Shown piece by piece: positions 23,366 to 35,756 of a stretch of DNA of 64,000 nucleotides. The notes beneath the pieces are model-generated. The model had not been told where the DNA came from. It did not search any database and saw only the letters and a list, made by a program, of their open reading frames with translations. The stretch is from Kwoniella bestiolae CBS 10118. Lineage: Eukaryota > Basidiomycota > Tremellomycetes > Tremellales > Cryptococcaceae. The position numbers and the translations under genes are program-made. The first letter of the stretch is position 1, and each line of letters opens with the position of its first letter. The DNA lies in assembly GCF_000512585.2 (NCBI RefSeq), contig NC_089241.1, forward strand, positions 6,714,001-6,778,000. Reading direction: 5' to 3'.

Positions 23366-23742
23366 GGTTGGGGTGGACTATCTTACAGGTGACGGGGGGT
23401 GAAGTGATGCTGGTGAGGTGATCAAGAATAAAGTGAAGGGGTGGTGGATGATGTAAAAACGTTAGTTGAAGCGAGCGAGCAATTGGTTAGTTTTCTCGGA
23501 GTGAGCGCATCTTCGCAATTTGTAATGCTCATTACGATTTGGTTCCACAACGGTAATCCCAGACGCAAGGGCGATTACAAAATATCCTATCCACATCTCG
23601 GGTCCAACGTGCCGAACCACCTGATTTTATTTGTATATGTCAAAGAGGCCTCATTCATACTGCAAGACACCAAGCAAGTACCATGAAAAGTGGGGAATGC
23701 ATGCAATGGGTATTATACAAATGGTTACAAGAAGTCGCAATT
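23366..23742. other. Intergenic region
   Basis: Promoter side of the His/Asp-rich gene and 3' flank of COX15. No gene or repeat seen. Confidence 0.45.
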
Positions 23743-25261
23743 CTATCTACGCAGATGCTTGAGCATCCTACTTGGCTTCCGCAAAGACCCACCAAGAGCC
23801 ATGATGCAAGTGAGAAGGACCACGCTACCTGCTTGGTGCATACTGGCGAGTGATATGGGTACGAGGTAAAGCAATGTCGTTATACCCAGCGTCACTTGTG
23901 TCACCGCTGCGGCAGCGGTCAAGTTCGCAAGACGACGGGTGGAGGCGAACGGCACTTTTCGAGCGACAAATGGAAGTGCAACGACGAGACCAAACGTGGT
24001 ATAAGCCTAGGCAGAAGAGTCAGTCGATCTCACCGCATCTGATAGACGGACCCACTCACCAACATCCGATGGTTGAATTGAGCGGTGACAGGGTTTTCAA
24101 GGAAATTCCTCAAGATCGACTTGGTACCACCTCGAGTATAATGCTCATCGAGGAGCTCGTCGGTAGGAGGGACGATCCGTCCACCCATTAATGGCCACTC
24201 GTTGTAGACCAAACCAGCATCCAAACCGGCCACGAACGCACCAGCGATCGCGGTAAGGAAAACCATCATACCTGCTCCGTGGACCATACCACGGAACTTC
24301 TTCACAGATGGCAAGGATAATTGGGACACGATGCCAGGGTTCTTGAACAGTTTGACGTCACGTTGTATACCGATCGCAGTGGAAAGCATACCGAGGTAGA
24401 GCAAAAACGCGGCGGTGAGATGAGTAGCAAGTCGGTATTGAGAAACACGGGGGACGGAGTTGGTCTCGACGATCTCTTGATCCAAACCCGATTTAACCAT
24501 CCACCAGCCCAAGAAACCTTGAAATCCGATACCGAGACCGATGAGTGCCAATTTAGCTGGTATAGGCTTGGGGAGCTTGTACCGAGCGACATAGTACGCA
24601 GCGGGAATCACGAATCTGAGGATCAGCGATGTTTTCTGCCGCGCGAATAACTCACATCAAACCAAGAGCTCGTCCTGCAATACGATGAGCCCATTCCATG
24701 TAGAAAATCTTCTTAAACTCGTGAATGTCCATCTTCGAGTTCATCCTGAAGATATCAGCTTTGTTCGATGGAGGGGTTCACTCACATAAGACCCTCTGGT
24801 GAAACCCGGTATTTCTCCCACTCAGCGTCCCATTCCGCAGCTGTGATCGGAGGTATCACGCCCTTGAACGGTTGCCATTCCACAATGCTAAGACCGGATT
24901 CCGTCAGACGTGTGACACCGCCGATCACAACGATACCAAAGACTAAAGCGGAACAGCCATAAAGCCAGATTGGCAAGGAGCGGGGTATCTCGGGCAAGGA
25001 TGGAGCTGTCGTGATCGATCTGGGGAAGATGAAAGCGTGTGAAGGGTAGAAGAAGGTGGATCTGGCAGATGGAGTGAAGAATGGCAGCTTGAAAGCTTGA
25101 GGTCTCGGGGTGACTGTTCGAATGGATCGAGCCGATGTCGAGGAGAAGGCACGTAGAGTGGAGGGAGAAGCGATGGAAGGGATTGACGATTTGAAGGTGA
25201 TCGGGGTGAGCTGCGATCGCACAGCGCCCCAGAGCCCTCTTGGTAGCCCAGCCGAAGCCAT
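23743..25261 (-). CDS. COX15: Heme A synthase, mitochondrial
   Basis: Four exons: 25261-24786, 24745-24656, 24615-24060, 24006-23743 (461 residues). COX15 oxidises heme O to heme A for cytochrome c oxidase in the inner mitochondrial membrane. The first about 90 residues are rich in Arg/Ser/Ala with few acids, as in a mitochondrial presequence. Family landmarks follow: IVVIGGVTRLTESGLSIVEW in the first helix, MEWAHRIAGR with its heme-ligand His, FQGFLGWWMVKSGL, ATHLTAAFLLY, KFRGMVHGAGMMVF, YNEWPLMGGRIVPP, ENPVTAQFNHRM and SLASMHQAGSVVLL. The paired His residues of both four-helix halves are all present. Eight membrane helices are evident. Upstream bases around 25262-25444 form a short gap to the tyrosine phosphatase. 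Confidence 0.97.
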
Positions 25262-25444
25262 TGTGGAGGATTGGAGGGAGGGTGGTGTGATTGGAATAGC
25301 AAGATCACACAGATAAAGTGAACAAATCTCGATTTCAACATTTCAAGATTTCAACAATTCCGGTTTGCAACGAATCAAAGTTCGGGTAATATCGTAAACA
25401 TACCACACCGTGGGAAAGTAACTATATATATTTATATATATCAT

Positions 25445-26425
25445 CTATACATACATCTCATAGATCAACTCCAACTGCTCAATCGTCTGCACCAACATCC
25501 CCCTGCATTCTCTGATCGTATCGACAGTCTGCGCGACGACGTCTTGATCGAGTTCGGGGGGTAAGGGACCCAGAGGAGATGATCGAGTAACTTGCCCCGG
25601 TCGCCTCAACGATGATAGAGCGATGAAAGTTCCTGTCCTCCCCACTCCCGCGGAGCTGCAACATCAGCGCAAGCGTTACAGCGAGTATGACTCACCAATG
25701 AACCCATACTTCACAGCCTAGACTATCCTTCCTCTGTTGTATCTCGTCTATCAGCTTACTTAGCGCTTCCACCCCTTCACCTTGAGGTACGCCGTGATCA
25801 GGCCAGGCGTCGAAATGGTAATGATGGACAGTAACTGGGCTGTCCTGGCCTAGCCGCAGGCGAGTGACATCGCAGGATATGTCGTCCTGTCGTTGTTGCT
25901 GGATGATTTTCAGTGGTAAATGATCCATTACGTGATCCCTGACTGTCAGCGAGAATCTAAAGCATATATCCACTCACATGTAAGGGTTTGCTTTGAGCAT
26001 TCCTCTCTCCTCCCATCCTGTCAGCTGTACTAAGAGGACATCATCCGACCGTTTACCTATTGCAGAGCCAGAATACAAGGCTCGGAAAAAGGTGTCGAAT
26101 GCGCGGGGTGGAGGAGCCTGGCGAGTTGGATGAGCTCGAGTCTCAAAGTTGTATTGCCTACCTGAGCTGCTATCCATGTACCACCCTTCCCATCGGTGAC
26201 AACATTCGCATTGAGGTATTTCCCCTCCACTGACACCGCGGTGCGATCATAAGCTAGAATGTTGGAATATCGGTTGTCGGTTCTGTGCTTGAGGGAGTTG
26301 CGGACCGAGTAGAAAGCATGTTCCGGCGATGTATGCGAGGCCTGACCTGCATGTATCCTGGCGTATTCCCTCTCTGCGAGTATCTCATATACCCTTTTCA
26401 ACTTCTTAGGTGATATAGGCGCCAT
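25445..26425 (-). CDS. Protein tyrosine phosphatase, classical type
   Basis: Four exons: 26425-26162, 26117-25978, 25938-25696, 25655-25445 (285 residues, one catalytic domain only). The enzyme removes phosphate from phosphotyrosine. The active-site loop VHCSAGVGRTG (C-x5-R signature, Cys and Arg present) is split by the last intron. The WPD loop with its general acid is FDAWPDHGVPQ. The N-terminal NRYSNILAYDRTAV corresponds to the KNRYxNxxPYD substrate-recognition motif, and YLNANVV to YINANYI. The Q-loop region is near the C-terminal end. The start chosen (26425) has a strong context, ACCATGG; an in-frame ATG lies 51 bases upstream. The closest known relatives in fungi are the Pyp/Ptp phosphatases that restrain MAP kinases; that link is inference. 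Confidence 0.93.
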
Positions 26426-26611
26426 GGTCGAGTAGGAGGTTGAGAAGAGAGAAGGTATACAGTGGGGAATTGACATAGTTTTCTTTGTTTATACGTCACG
26501 ACGTCATACGAGTGGAGGTGGTCCCCATCTTAAAACATTTATCCATCACTCCTTTGATCTTTGTTCTGTTTGTATAGTAGTCACTCTACCATCCTCGAGA
26601 ATAGCTACACC

Positions 26612-29600
26612 ATGACCACATTACCTCCCAGATTCACAGTACCGCCTTTACCACCCCGCATGCACCGTCAGATCAAGCTGGCCATCACGGATGATGGTGT
26701 TACGCTTGCGCCCGAAAGCGGAGAGGGGGTTTTGGTACGATGGGGAGTCAAGGGCAAAGTGGAGACGATCGACTGTGAACCGGGGGAAGTGATACTAGGA
26801 GGGATACTAGGCATGGTACGGCTATGGGACAGTGAGTACATCTCATCAATATACATAGCTGACGTCTACAGCATCATACCTCCTCGTTTTCTTGCCCCGT
26901 CCACCATCTCCCTTATTCCCCGGTCACGACGTGCAGGACGAATCGCGGAATGAAGCATCGAGCTCGCACGAGGTGTTCACTCTCGAGGATATTCATGCAG
27001 TACCGTTAAACCATGAAACCGCTGTCAGAGCTCACAAAAAGTTACTGGACATTCAGATATCCCGTCAACCAAAGGCAAAATTACGTTGGAGTATAACGCT
27101 TCCTCTGCGAAGTGCAGCCAACACAGCGAAGGAGCAGTCGTCAGATGATTCTTCAGGTGACGAGGCTCCAGAAGCGGATGAGACTCCATTACCGTCCAAA
27201 ACACGAGAATGGACAAAGTTCATGCCAAAATTACGGAAGAAGCAACCCAATGATCCAAAGACCAATGAACCCTTACCTGACGACCCCCCACAGCGAGAAG
27301 AACTCGAAGCCAAGATCGTGCGACAGATCATCCGAGAGTTTAGCAACGGCTTCTTCTTCTCTTACGACTTCGACCTCACCCACTCGTTACAGCACAAGCG
27401 CAAGACACTCGCACAACGCAACGCATCTCAGACCGCCCTGACCCACCTGATACCCAAAGAGGGATTGTTATTCCCCCCCTCGCCTTCCAATACCTTACCC
27501 CGACATAATCTGTTTGAGGATGACTTCGTCGAGCCAGACATACAAGTGCCCCTCTGGCGTAGAGCAGACCGAAGGTTCTTTTGGAATGAATATCTTATGA
27601 GAGATTTTATCGATCTAGGCTTGCATGCCTATGTCATTCCGATGATGCAGGGATGGGTACAATCTTCGTCCTTTACCATACCGATCCCACCGAACCCTCT
27701 GGACCCTACCACATCACTTGGAGTGGTACCGCTAGATCTCGTCGTGATATCGAGGAGGAGCAGGGATAGGGCGGGTTTGAGGTACCAGCGACGAGGGATC
27801 GATGATGAAGGGCATGTAGCGAATATGGTCGAGACGGAGATGATCGTACGCGCCAAGGTAGGTGGGGTTGATCATTTTCAAGTGCTGACAGGCAGGTCGA
27901 GGGGAAGTCCTCTTTGTTTAGCTTTGTCCAAGTAAGGGGCTCGATCCCTCTGAGATGGTCACAATCGCCGTACTCCATGAAGCCACCGCCGGTTTTAAAC
28001 GAGCCAGTAGATCAGACCTATGCAGTGGCAAACCTGCATTTCAACGACTTGACATCGCGATATGGACCGATCGTGAGTTTTTCCGTCTTGACTCGAGCTG
28101 ATTGATCAGACCATCATCAATCTCTCAGAGCAAGAAGGGAAAGAAGGTGTCGTGACGAACGGATATCGGGATCTGGTAGAATCGCTTGAGCGGAAAGATC
28201 TCAAGTGAGTGCAGACGCCTGGTACCTCGCTGATAAACAGATACGTCCCTTTCGACTTCCATGCTAAATGCCATGGTATGAAATGGGAAAATATATCAGA
28301 GTTGGTAGATACCGTCGATCTCAGTACTATGGGGTATCTATGGACCCTTCAAGGTGAAGCGATCAGGGAGCAGGAGGGAGCTTTCAGGACGAAGTAGGTT
28401 TGCCAGTGGTATGATCTGAGCTGATGATCAGCTGCATCGATTGTTTGGACCGTACCAACGTAGTTCAGTCGGCTCTAGCCAGAAGAGTGTTGACGAATAT
28501 GCTCACTCAGCTGGGACTGAAGGTGGAAGGTTCGGTTGTGGAGAACATTTTTAACGATAGTGAGTCAAAGATTGGTCCAAACTGAGCTGACGGACAGTAT
28601 GGGCAAATAACGGGGATACGATCAGCTTGTGCTACGCCCACACCTCCGCGTTGAAGGGTGACTTTGTACGGACAGGAAAGCGGGACTTTAGCGGAATGGT
28701 GAGTCCACTCAACCTGAGCAACGCTAACCATCAAGCTGCACGACGGTGTGAGCTCGATCAGTCGAATGTTTTACGGAGCAGTGTCCGACTTTTTCGCTCA
28801 AGCGGTCATCTCATTTTTGCTTGGGCATAGAAACCTATCTGTGTTTAGTGAATTCCTACAAACTTTGAATAGTACAGACGCTGCAAGCGTTCTGAAGCTT
28901 TCCAGGATCCGAACGGTTGCGAGTGAGTTCAAATTGAGTAATGCTCGAGCTGAAGACCAGTCGAAACGTGCTCCGCCCGTGTTCTGAACGACGGAGAGGA
29001 GAGGATTGGTGGATGGACACTCCTATCTCCCGATGCGCGGAGTGTAAAGATCAGCCCTGGGTTGGAGGAGAAGGTGCTGCTTCTGGTGAGCGATGACGCG
29101 AGGGATCTGGCTGACATGTAGACTCGCGAGGCAATCTATGTCGTCTCGTTCAACTATTCCCTTGAGAAGGTGATGGAGTTTACGCGAATACCCCTAAAAT
29201 CGATCACTTCGATTCAGAAGGGTGAGTCAATCGGTGATGCGATGACTTTCGATTCTACGCTAACAAATAGCCATCAGGCGCGTACATATTGTCTACGCTC
29301 CAAGAAGCTAGTCGAGATCCCAAGGAGGTGAGTTTGAACATAAAGACGACATCGCTAACTTTCAGAACTACGGCCTCGCTGTCCACTTCTCTCCCACCAA
29401 CGAGTCTACACGTTACAGCACATACTCGTTGAGGAACAAACTCCCGTCGAGTCCTCAAGATAGTACACCTGGGACACCGAAACCCTCCATCCAGCATGCG
29501 TTGATCGATCCGGACGTGACAGAATTTTACGCTTTCAAAGCTATCCCCGGTCACACCAGCGAAGAAGGGACGTGTCAAGAGCTAGTCAACAATGCTGTGA

Positions 29601-29776
29601 AGCAGATCGCAGAAGCATGCAAAGATGACGAGTTGATAGAGGAAAAGGATATCGTCAGGTGAGTAAAAGCAAGGCTGACATCGCTGACGAACATGCGCAG
29701 TCTGGCGGAAGCAGAGTCGGCGACGTCGATTTTGGACAAGATGGATTATGCTTTTAAACGATTCTTATGGTTATGA
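26612..29776 (+). CDS. Sac-domain phosphoinositide phosphatase, Sac2/INPP5F-like
   Basis: Thirteen exons: 26612-26831, 26872-27857, 27896-28072, 28110-28204, 28241-28393, 28432-28559, 28598-28698, 28736-28922, 28961-29085, 29122-29221, 29278-29327, 29366-29658, 29701-29776 (896 residues). The Sac domain is recognised by FFWNEYLMRDFI, VRGSIPLRWSQ, the FDFHAKCHGMKWENI block, and the catalytic NCIDCLDRTNVVQS (C-x5-R-T/N, Cys and Arg present), followed by LWANNGDTIS-type sequence (IWANNGDTIS here). After it comes an hSac2-type domain (KGAYILSTLQEASRD, NYGLAVHF), which separates this group from Sac1 and Fig4. INPP5F/Sac2 removes the 4-phosphate of PI4P on endosomal membranes. The acidic insert at about residues 145-170 (SSDDSSGDEAPEADE) looks disordered. 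No C-terminal membrane anchor is present, unlike Sac1. Confidence 0.88.
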
Positions 29777-29895
29777 TTGAGACTACTGTCGTGTGATATC
29801 TTTGTATCACGTCAAGATGTGTTGCATGTGCGTGAGATTATGTGGACAGATATATGCAAAGATGGTTAAGCAGGGTATAATACAGATTCGCTCGC

Positions 29896-32033
29896 CTAGA
29901 ACAATACACTCATGATCTTTTGGTACTTGGATTCCGCCTTGAACCTTTCCCTATCGAGAGCTTCGAGCTCGTCCAATTCTCTTCGACCGGTGTGGAAGTC
30001 GATTTCGTCTAGAGGAACGACCTTTGTCTTCTTGACGACCTTCCAGCCGATCCAGCAGATGGCGAAGAGGAGAAGGGCTAGGAGTTGGGATAAATGTTAG
30101 CGACTGCTCCGCACGCGATGCAACCGAAAGCACACTCACAGACATAAGCGACGAAGAATGACGAAGTGTCCCAGTTGCCTTTGAGGAAGACGGGGAAACC
30201 GTTGAACTAAGAACAAGCGTGGATCAGTATGGAAGATCATCGTGATTGATGATGCTGCCGAATCACTCACGAGCATAACCAGGGTGAGGAAGATGAAACC
30301 GTACCAAGACAACCAGGGTTGAAGAGGCGCGAGGTAAGGGAAACCTTCACGTGATAATCCTTGCTTCTTGAGACCGTAGTAGAATCGGAGGTAGGAGAGG
30401 AGGATACCCCTGTGGCAACGTACTTCAGCAAAATCTACGAAAAGATAGAAAAACTCGACTCACCACCAGGTGATGACACCAGTAACAGCGGAAATATTGT
30501 ACAACCAGTTGAAAGCTGTTACAGCACTATCCCCCCCTTGGTTCAAGTAAGCCAAGAATCCGAACAGACCGGTGATGACCACACTCCAAATGGGTAAACC
30601 TTGCTTGGTACATTTCCTGAAAATCCTAGGCATTTGTCGTTCCAAAGCCAATGCGTAGAAAGTACGAGAGGCAGCGTACATATCCGAGTTACCAGCTGAC
30701 CAAGCGGCAATCAAAATAACAGCGTTGACGATGGAGGGTAAAGCTTTGATACCTGCGTTCTTGATGGCGATGACGAAAGGTGAGGCGGCAGCGTTACCAG
30801 ACCCGTTGAGAAGGTTGGGCTCATCGTATGGGACTAAAACCGAGATGACGAAAATTCCCATGATATAGAAGAACACCAGACGGAAGAAAACCCGTTTGAT
30901 CGCTTTGGGGACGGTCTTTCTTGGGTTCTCAGCTTCTCCGAGCGTCGTGGCGATGATTTCAGTACCGAGGAAGGAGAAGGCAGCTTGGATGAAGACGTTC
31001 CAGAAAGCTAAGAATTGTCCCCATGCACCTTCGATCACTCCATCTCCTCCGTCGATGGTTATCTGAGCGAATGGACCAGGATTGCGCCAGTATCTAAAAC
31101 CTATCGCATCGTGGTTGGGTCCACCTCCACACATCAAGATGATACCGAGGAGGATGAGACCGACGATAGTGACGACTTTGACGGCTGAGAACCAGAATTC
31201 GGTCTCTCCGTATACTCGAGCGCCAAACATGTTCACGGCCCAAATTAAAACGAGACAGACGGTGATATAGACCGCAGCGTTGGTGTCGGCGTCCCAGTAA
31301 GAGATGACGATAGCAGCGGCGACGATCTCAACGGGGATGGTGATGGCGTAGGAATACCAATAGTTGATACCGGTAGCGAAACCGAGCGCGGGGTCAACGA
31401 AACGGGCGGCGTCTGGAGTGTAATGTTAGATCGTAAATCTATCGGCGGTAATAAGTACACTTACAATGAGTGAAAGCACCAGCTACAGGGAACAGCGAAG
31501 CCATCTCTCCAAGTGCCACCATCATCGAGTATCTGCTCGGGGTCAGCGGCGAATCGAAGGTGGTTGTACATCACTCACACGATAGACGACATGAAGATAT
31601 ATCCTAACCACAAACCAACGGGCCCACCAGTAGAAAGAGCCGCACCGGAACCGACGAAGAGACCTGATGCACCAAGGGATCAGTTGATTCAAACGGAACA
31701 TCATGGTCCCTGTGTACTCACCAGTACCGATGGCACCTCCAAGAGCAATCATCGCCATATGACGTTGTTTGAGGGTACGGTGCATGTTCCCATCTTGCAG
31801 GTTCGCGGCTGCAGGTTCATAACACGTCAGCTCAGGCGACATTCGCAAGCACCATAACACCCACCCGGACCATCAACCTTTTGATTCTCGCCATTGTATC
31901 CAGCCTTCTCACCCCTATCCCCGTTGATATCGGTCACGAAAGCTTCTGGGTGCGATTCTACTTTCTTCGGTACTTGAGACAGTTCATAGGCGGTCGAAGG
32001 ATCCGCGATCTCTGCAGAGTCTTTACCGGACAT
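29896..32033 (-). CDS. Amino-acid permease (AAT/APC family)
   Basis: Eight exons: 32033-31865, 31808-31722, 31663-31579, 31532-31465, 31412-30464, 30409-30271, 30206-30140, 30077-29896 (581 residues). It is a plasma-membrane proton:amino-acid symporter of the Gap1/Agp family. Hydrophilic N-terminus, then the permease signature LKQRHMAMIALGGAIGTGLF with GSGAAL. Later landmarks: SLFPVAGAFTHYAARFVDPA, FWNVFIQAAFSFLGTEI (EIxA substrate helix), GEAENPRKTVPKAIKRVFFR, and AAWSAGNSDMYAASRTFYAL. About 12 transmembrane spans. The C-terminal tail DEIDFHTGRRELDE matches the conserved DxxxGRR(E/D) tail of fungal permeases, used in turnover control. Substrate range is unknown. The promoter side holds clustered GATAAG sites. 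Confidence 0.95.
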
Positions 32034-34213
32034 GGTGGTGATATTTTTAGAGCCGCCACAAGAGTCAAATTTCCTCCGGGATGTATTGAACAGATGATAG
32101 ATTTAGATGTCAACGCGAAGCAAGTCTCCAACACCACAAAAGATGCTTATAAGATAGATAAATAAACTATATGGACAGTGTCAAAATTTCGAAAGCTCTG
32201 TATTGGGGAAAACCCGATATGGACCGAAACGAAATTAATGGGATTTTTCCCTCTTTAGATGAAGGTGGGTCGCGTGGTCACACTTTTTAAGCGAGATTCG
32301 TAACGATTCAATTGGTGCAGCGTTGTTTCACCTATACGTGATGCCAGGTGATTGATTTGCCGTAGGTATAGGAGTGACTAACAGCTAGATCGAATGGGAT
32401 TTAGGTGGATATAACAGGTGGAAGAGTGGTGTGCGATGTGGACTTTTGCAATGTTTGCGAAACAAGAAGCAAAGAGATGTATTGATGTCGGGGCGACTCT
32501 ACAATCTAACTACATGTGCTTATATCATTTGCCAACCCATGTCAACTGTCATGTTACCATGATAAGAGACGCACATACGCTCCACATGCTCTACATTAGA
32601 TTCTTTCCCATCTCCACCCGGTGGTTTGAAAACGTCATGTTGATAACGCAGGCTTCTGTCCAATCAAAAAGCTGACGGCGTGCAGAAGAAATGGATCTTT
32701 CTCTTATCAACCTCTTCGCTAATTCGTTAGTTCTTGGGAACATACGACGCTGGGCTGAGAAGTGTGGGTTTGGATCTCAAAATAGACCTCAAGGCAAGCG
32801 AAGGGGAAAGACCCAAACTTTTCGTAAAAACAGGCACCATGTGCTCCAATTATCTGCCGATCATGCGACCCACCCGTGCTGACCCCACCCGCTAAATGCG
32901 GACTCAAATCTTATCCAGTGATGTCACCGCAAGCTTTTTGCTTTCTACTCGGATGCTAACTTATTGATATAACCGCGAGATAAGATGAGAACCACCGATG
33001 CTCATGCGTTATTTTCAATTGTATGTTGCTTTCAAACTTATCGGCAGATATGATCAACAAGCACGGAGAGAGGCTAACAACCTAACGACCGGGGATAATG
33101 TGAATATTGATGAATAAAACTGAAGTAATGACAACTTCGGAGTCAATCCCAGCTTGCTGACCATGCTGACCACTTCACCGGGCGATAACAGCCAAACTAT
33201 CGGGTGGGTGATACTGGTTGAGCCATCGGATGATACCAATGCCATATCGATCTCTCACTCAGATCACGCATCGATGCGTTGGAGATAACATACTTGACAT
33301 ACGTCGAGCAACGCACCTATCCACTCACCAACCAAACACTGTCCTTCACAGCCAACTGACCTACCCCATCCTTCTTTTCCTTGATCACCACCGCCATGCC
33401 CCACCACCCATCCCACCTCCACCTTTACCCACCTACCACCCTACCCCCACCGCCAGACGGACTCAGTTTGGTCCTCGTTTTTACCCCCAAATCCAATGAA
33501 AACAAAGGCTAAACTCACCAGATAACGCATGGATGGATGCAGGTCGACCTGATCGCATCGGTGGTGGTATTGTATCCATCATGAGGCATAAGCCTACTAC
33601 TAAGGGAAAGTGACGGCAGCGTTAACTATCGATTGCTGCCGTAGACAATGGTCAGCTATCAGTTCGATTCTTACTTCTTCTGTAAATCTATCAATCCATC
33701 CTCCTATTTCCCCCAAGTGATCAGACCTGCTAACACGTGCTGTCCGTGCTGCTCAGGTAAATCCACAAAATATATCTCACCCCTTGCGTATCACTCTTGG
33801 GTCTGAGTGGTAGGTCGACTATGACCTTTCTTCAATCAAATGCATGTATATATGACATCGCCTTGAGTATAGAGTGATTGACAAGAAAGTCCAAGTATCC
33901 GGTTAGATATGAACATATAGCTCTATCACATACTGACCTGCATATGGGCAATTGACCACCTCTACTCGTTTGATGTATACATCATGGTATCTCCCTCACC
34001 TGAGTGTTGCAAGTGCCGACAGACAATCCAAACGTCTAAGTTACGAATGCCGACCAAGTGCCGACCAAGAGCCGCAGACCCCAATCACCGAAGGTCCTCC
34101 CGTCTTCTTGGTCTTGTTGGTAGGAACAAATCATATACATAACATATTCTTTTCATCAACTCCATATACAGCAGTCCAGCAAACCCTCCTATATCCATTT
34201 AATCCAACGCAAG
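32034..34213. other. 2.2-kb intergenic region upstream of the permease
   Basis: This is the longest gene-free stretch of the window. No frame, splice pattern or RNA gene is supported. It is bounded by two divergent starts. It holds a GATAAG cluster (separate entry) and several C-rich stretches (for example 33385-33455). Confidence 0.55.
32561..33042. promoter_or_regulatory. Cluster of five GATAAG sites upstream of the permease
   Basis: GATAAG occurs at 32561-32566 and 32979-32984, and its complement CTTATC at 32703-32708, 32910-32915 and 33037-33042. By chance about one copy is expected in the whole 2.2-kb gap. GATAAG is the preferred site of fungal nitrogen-control GATA factors (AreA/Gat1 type), which drive amino-acid permease genes when preferred nitrogen is scarce. 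The distance to the ATG is 0.5-1.0 kb. Confidence 0.5.
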
Positions 34214-35275
34214 ATGGGGGAAAACAAGGAGGAAGCTAAAGGTGAGCATTGATGTTGACCGTATCTTCGCTGATATGTGAAGTATCGACCACAGGCAAGA
34301 TCGACAGAAAGTCTTTCGCCGCCTCGCTCAACGATCTCCGAGCCCTCATGGATGAGGTCATCGCCAAAGCTGAATCGTTATTCTCTCAAGACTCATCTGA
34401 AGCCCGAGCCCCTCTTCCGTCCCTTGACGATTCTAACAAGATGGACGAGAACGACATCATGGTGGATGAAGATGGACGACCTCTCGCTTTTCAAGGTACT
34501 CAAGCTACTGCTTCCACTTTACAAGGATAAGCTGCCGAAGGAGATAGAGAACATAGTCGACCTTCATCACCACATTCTAGGGCAGAGGCATTCAGCCCTG
34601 CTCCCGACGACTGCAAGAAACCGAAGGGAGAGTCGGTAGATGATGGTGGAGCTGACGTTATTGCTGGTCAAGGTGCGAGTGGGTCAGGTGGATTGGCTCA
34701 ACAAGGTGGGATCGATGCTGGGCATCAAGTCCAGGAGGTTACTGGTATGAAGGATGCCGAGAAGATGAGAGCGGCGGAGGAGTTGAAAGCAAGTTGGTGA
34801 TGGTGGAGATGTCGTTATGGAAGGTGGGCAAAGTGAAGATCCCAAGGAGAATTCTAAGAAGGATAAAGGCAAGAAGCACAAGAGAGATAAGGATGAGGCT
34901 AAAAAGCACAAGAGATAGAAAGACAAGAAGAAGGAGCATAAGGGAGAGAGGGACAATGAAGAAGGGAAATCAGGAGAGAAGGATGAGGGGGAGGTGGTCG
35001 AATCTGCTTCTGTTCCGAGCGAGTACGAGTTAGGCGAGTGAGTTAGATTCCTTTTCTCACTACCAATATATCCCACCGTCCCCTCTCCTCCGCAGCAACG
35101 TCAAAGCGGTCCTCGAGTGCTTCCAAATGATCCGACAACATCTTCAACAAATGACAGACGAAGAGCGCTCGCTGTACGCATCCCAATGTATGGTGGAGAG
35201 TGTAAAACTACCGAAGATCACATCGTTGGGAGAGTCAGAAAGGCTATGCGAAGCAGAGGAGAAGCCGACTACTTG
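34214..35275 (+). pseudogene. Interrupted Lys/Glu-rich gene, unknown family
   Basis: Both ends look like a normal gene: ATG exon 34214-34241, intron to 34282, a clear N-terminal frame (KIDRKSFAASLNDLRALMDE), and a final intron (35039-35096) before an exon with NVKAVLECFQMIRQHLQQMT that ends in TGA at 35275. The middle is broken: TAA at 34528-34530, a one-base shift near 34790 (AAAGCAAGTTGGTGA), and TAG at about 34917 inside a Lys-rich run (KKDKGKKHKRDKDEAKKHKR). The TAA could be removed by a 36-base GTACTC...AAG intron (34496-34531) and the shift by a 49-base GTATGA...AAG intron, but neither has a branch site and the TAG has no such remedy. I read it as a young pseudogene; the protein would have been about 240 residues with a basic disordered centre. 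Confidence 0.5.
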
Positions 35276-35756
35276 ATCTTATGACTAAGTAGAAAAACAC
35301 ATTCAGCGTTGGGCAGGGGGGTAATCGAATAGACTCAGCTTCTACAATTGGCTCAAAGTGCCGTAATAATCTGATCCATCTTCTTTTCTTTGTTTTATAT
35401 ATTATATATTTCTATGCAATTCATCATACATGTTGCTTATATCGAACCATCATACAATCCTCGGCGAAGTAGTAAGTTAGCGATGAAAGTTTGTACCGGT
35501 TTATCGACGTATCGCGTGATCTTTGAGAGTTGATTTCTGCCTCTTACTTCATAGCAGATCCTCAAGATTCAAGACTCCCTTAGAGGGGGTCAAGTATGTG
35601 CGTGTACGCGGAATTTCTTATCTTTATCGGTGATTCATCGACCTCAAGCACGTGAAATCGAATGCATTGGGCATGTTAGTCGGAATTGATAGATGACAGC
35701 AAGTCCCGTCATGCCTGGGAGATTCATTTCACTATCTGACTGACTGACTGGCCCAT
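35276..35756. other. Intergenic region between convergent genes
   Basis: 3' flanks only. AT-rich around 35395 (TTTTATATATTATATATTTC), which suits transcription end signals. No gene seen. Confidence 0.45.
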
